A DNA stretch of 64,000 bases. It comes from Eutypella sp. D-1 (Eukaryota; Ascomycota; Sordariomycetes; Xylariales; Diatrypaceae). The notes below the pieces were generated by a model, which was not told where the DNA came from, ran no database searches, and was given only the letters and a program-made list of their open reading frames with translations. The translations under genes and the position numbers were made by a program. The DNA lies in assembly GCA_023313575.1 (NCBI GenBank), contig JAJTTP010000006.1:1612001-1676000 (forward strand), in the 5' to 3' direction. Below are positions 61,085-64,000 of this stretch, in pieces. Position 1 is the stretch's first letter, and every line of letters begins with the position of its first letter.

Positions 61085-62730
61085 CTAGGAAGGCAGACCG
61101 TCGAGCTTGTGGCGCCACTCCGGGGGCAGGTTCATGCGGATGCCGCGGATCTGGCGCTCGCCCGCCTTGCCGATGAGCCAGATGTCCTCGTAGCGGAGCC
61201 AGAGGGCCATGAAGTGGGCGAGGATGACGAGCGCGCGCGGCCGCCGCTCCGCCAGCAGCCGTACGAACCCCGTCGGCACGAACACCGAGAACGCCGCCAG
61301 CCGCCGCACGATCGAGAACACCGGCTCGCCCCGCCCGATCGCCCCGCGCACGCTGCACGTGTAGGACAGCGCCCCCTCGTACGCCGTCCGCGCCGCCTCG
61401 TCCTCCAGCTCGCGGTCCTCCTCCTCCTCCTCCTGCTCCTCTTCCCACCCATCTCCCTCTCCCCCCACCTCCCCGCCGACGCCGGCCGGGCGGTCCAGCA
61501 ACCACTCCAGCTCCCCGCGGTCATGCAACGTCGTGTTCTCCTCGCTGAGGTGCGGCGGGCTGTTGAGAAAGGTGATGATCTGGTTTCCGTCGTCGGGGTT
61601 GACGAGGCGGGCGCCCTTGCGGAAGATCTCGTGGGCGCCGCGGCCCATGTGCAGCCACTGGAGCGGGGGCTCCCAGGGGTCGGACGAGAGCGTCTGGACC
61701 AGGGCGACCGAGTGCGAGACGATCTTGAGGCTCGTGAAGCACACGTAGTCGGCGTTGCGGCTGCTGAGGCACGCGACGTCGCGACGCTGCGCCCGGAAGC
61801 ACATCGTCAGGTACCCTGTCTGCAGCGCCATGAGGCGCGCCCGCTCCGCGGCGCTCGCGCTGCGGTGCCACAGGTTCAGCGCCGAGCTCGCCAACAGGAT
61901 GTGCAGAAGCGCTCCGCCGTCCCGCAGCGCCAGTGCCGGCATCGCGTGCGACCACAGCCGCACCACCGCGTCCGACTGCGCCGTCGGGAATACCTGCGTC
62001 ATCGACGTCTGCTGGTTGTGTAGGAGTCGCAGCTCCCATAGTCGCCGCTCCCGCGACTCCGGCATCTCGACCTCCGCGTCCGCGTCCGCGCTGTACGCTG
62101 CTCCCGACGGCGCCGGGCTCGGATACGCTGCGTTGCTGTTGTTGTTGTTGCTGCTGCTGCTGCCCCAGCACGATTGCGCTGGCGGGCTCTGTGGCGAGTA
62201 CCCGTGCCCGTGTGGCGGCGCCGCGGTGACCGCGGCCGTCGCCACGTAGTGATGGGGATCACCTCGGTTCAGATTGCTGCTCAACGACGCCGCAGAACTC
62301 GCGGAGGGCGAAGCGGCGGTTCCCGACGCCAGCAGCACCGGCTTGACGTCCTCTGTTGTGCTGGTGGGAGGAGGCCCCGGTAGCCGGCTCGTCGGGTAGA
62401 TGCATTCCTGCATGTGACGCGAGCAGCCGGAGCAACTGGGGCGCCTCTCGTCACATCTAGAAGAAATAGGAAACCAATCGGTGTGAGTTTTAGGGGTTAT
62501 GAGAAAGCAAGAGAGAGCACACGGTCATGTTACACCGGGCCTTATATTCGGGGGAGGAAGGGAGGGGAAGAGGGAGAGGGAGTCATTTACTTGACGTGAC
62601 GTTTCTTACACAGCAAGCACCCGGTCTTGGATTTCTTGTGGTACAGACGCGGACCGCGACGACGGGGCTGCTGCTCTTGCGTGCCAATTGGTTCCATCAC
62701 TGATTTCATCACACGAGACCGGAGCGTCAT
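61085..62730 (-). CDS. Zn2Cys6 fungal transcription factor
   Basis: Nuclear DNA-binding regulator of the fungal-specific Zn2Cys6 class. Minus-strand exons 62591-62730 and 61085-62456 join in frame to 503 residues. The six zinc-binding cysteines are at residues 38, 41, 48, 55, 58 and 65 (CX2CX6CX6CX2CX6C). The 134-nt intron falls inside the zinc cluster, between K47 and C48. An Arg/Lys-rich patch (RRRGPRLYHKKSKTG) precedes the cluster. The middle and C-terminal parts have features of a fungal transcription-factor domain (QTSMTQVFPTAQSDAVVRLWSHAMPALALRDGGALLHILLASSALNLW; LAHFMALWLRYEDIWLIGKAGERQIRGI). Residues about 340-370 contain a Glu-rich acidic run. The arrangement resembles the Upc2-like sterol/stress regulators, but target genes cannot be inferred. 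The start at 62730 is the first ATG upstream of the cluster. Confidence 0.93.
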
Positions 62731-64000
62731 GGCGGGTTAGGTAACGTCTGGCCAGGGCTTATCTACCGCTCAAATAAAAACTGCATACATAGGCTGTGTG
62801 AACTTGGGTGGTCTCTTTAATAATAATAATAACAATAAAAAGATGGACAAAATTTTGGAACAGTTAAAAAAAAAAAGATAGATAGAGCTTTAAGATTGGC
62901 GAGCCCGGAGGGAGGTTCCACGAGAAGCGAAGCGAAGCACAGCTCATAATCGCGACGCGACGTTGGCGAGAGAAAGCCCGATTTGACGGGATTGGATCGA
63001 AGATGGTACTCCCCATGGATCAAGCCTGTCCCGAGGGCCTGGATCCAATGGCAACCTGCAGCCCCAAGACGACGGGCTGACAGGACAGGGCATGGTAGGC
63101 GAGGCAGGGTTGGAGCGAGAGAGAGGGGGGCGGGGGGGGGGGGGTTGAAGAGAGAGAACCGAGGGATGATGGTGGTGGTGGCGAGGAGACAACGCCAACG
63201 TATCATGTATGCAACATATCGGTGGCTGTTATGATTCCCTATCTATTGTTTCCGTACTCAATTGACATCTCTATTGAATACCTATGTAGATAGGCATGCA
63301 GGTATATTCATCCTTGGGGGCCGAAGTGCACCCAACATAGACACTGCAACATAGAAGATCGCATCTCTCCCGCTTGCGTAGTCCACCAGTGCTTGGTGAC
63401 AGGTCAAATTTAGGGATCTGACTTGTAAGATTGAATATCTGAGGGAATGCCCTAATACCACTTTGTGGTACATAAGTATGCAAACGACATGGATCTTTAT
63501 ATAATGGCTATGTAGGTATCTTGACGTTGCAGCTTGCGTACTTAAGTACCTAACTTAATATTCAGCAGCCCGGATATGTAGAGGACCGGGAAAAGGGGGA
63601 GAGAGCTCAGGAGTATAACTATATCCAGACCGGGGTTGACGGGCATCCGACTGCCGATTTATAACTACAAGGTAGAAGAGCTAAGCCCTATCAAATGTGC
63701 CCAGGTTGGGTGTATTTGGAGCCATTGAAAAATATACATACAGGAACGCAGGAGTTATATACACTATTGCCTATTCAGGTAAGGGCACCCCTGGAACTAA
63801 CTACTGACCAATTTAGTGCACTTACGTAGGTAGTTGGTAGGCGTATATCGTTAGTGTTGCATCGGCCAGGGCACAGGGCCTCTGGAAAGAACTGGGACTG
63901 CTATTAACCCCCCCAAATATTGCCCTGTCTGACCTGTTATCTTCTCACTAGCCCACATGCAACAGATCCATGGATGGTCCGGGGATGATACAAAGTAGTT
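62731..64000. other. Right-end spacer
   Basis: The last 1.27 kb contains no recognisable gene. A guanine-rich tract (63125-63144) stands out, and TAGGTA motifs recur near 63830. Minus-strand frames at 62817-63206 show no recognisable family. Confidence 0.5.
63125..63144 (+). repeat. G-run
   Basis: Nineteen of twenty bases are G, interrupted by one C. It could form a G-quadruplex on the plus strand or be a sequencing-prone homopolymer region. Confidence 0.85.

Noticed and set aside
62817..63206. 129-codon minus-strand frame
   Set aside because: Composition reflects simple CT/AT sequence; no recognisable motif.

Overview
The window is nuclear DNA of a filamentous ascomycete, most likely a Sordariomycete. 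The evidence is short introns (mostly 50-180 nt) with GTAWGT-like donors and CTAAC/CTAAT branch points, GC-rich coding exons between long low-complexity spacers, a Pezizomycotina-type five-exon actin gene whose protein starts MEEEVAALVIDNG, and a set of conserved single-copy fungal housekeeping genes. The taxon call is an inference; no rRNA, tRNA or mobile-element gene was recognised. Splice models were built by hand, and nearly every model closes in frame with consensus splice sites, which is the main support for the coordinates.

Layout. 1-13.9 kb: 3' part of a GSK3 kinase gene (+), nuclear cap-binding protein CBP80 (+), Elongator subunit ELP2 (+), a serine palmitoyltransferase small-subunit-like membrane protein (-) and a mitochondrial GGQ release-factor-like protein (+). 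15.9-25.1 kb: a ubiquitin-specific protease ending in a CaaX-like tail (-), mitochondrial ribosomal protein uL5m (+) and Hsp70 exchange factor Fes1 (-). 28.2-39.7 kb: actin (+), an unrecognised Pro/Gly-rich protein (-), a 6-phosphofructo-2-kinase/fructose-2,6-bisphosphatase family protein lacking the phosphatase histidine (-) and Tom40 (+). 41.6-47.6 kb: AP-3 delta adaptin (-), divergent from EMC2 (+). A 7.1 kb gene-free stretch follows. 54.7-62.7 kb: a large coiled-coil protein with a ubiquitin-like (ULD-type) domain (+), Coq10 (-) and a Zn2Cys6 transcription factor (-).

There is no operon-like or biosynthetic cluster. The genes serve separate core functions: RNA 5'-cap binding, tRNA modification, mitochondrial translation, import and ubiquinone function, ER membrane insertion, vesicle coats, sphingolipid synthesis, proteostasis and glycolytic control. 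Spacers are long (0.6-7 kb) and contain many TAGGTA/CTAGGTAC motifs, some of them perfect palindromes, plus microsatellites. The most unusual signals are an intron that splits the AP-3 delta start codon yet is stop-free and a multiple of three, a possible prenylation motif on the ubiquitin protease, loss of the catalytic histidine in the PFK-2/FBPase-2 protein, very short first coding exons in three genes, and a long (AG)n/(CT)n inverted pair between tom40 and the AP-3 delta gene.
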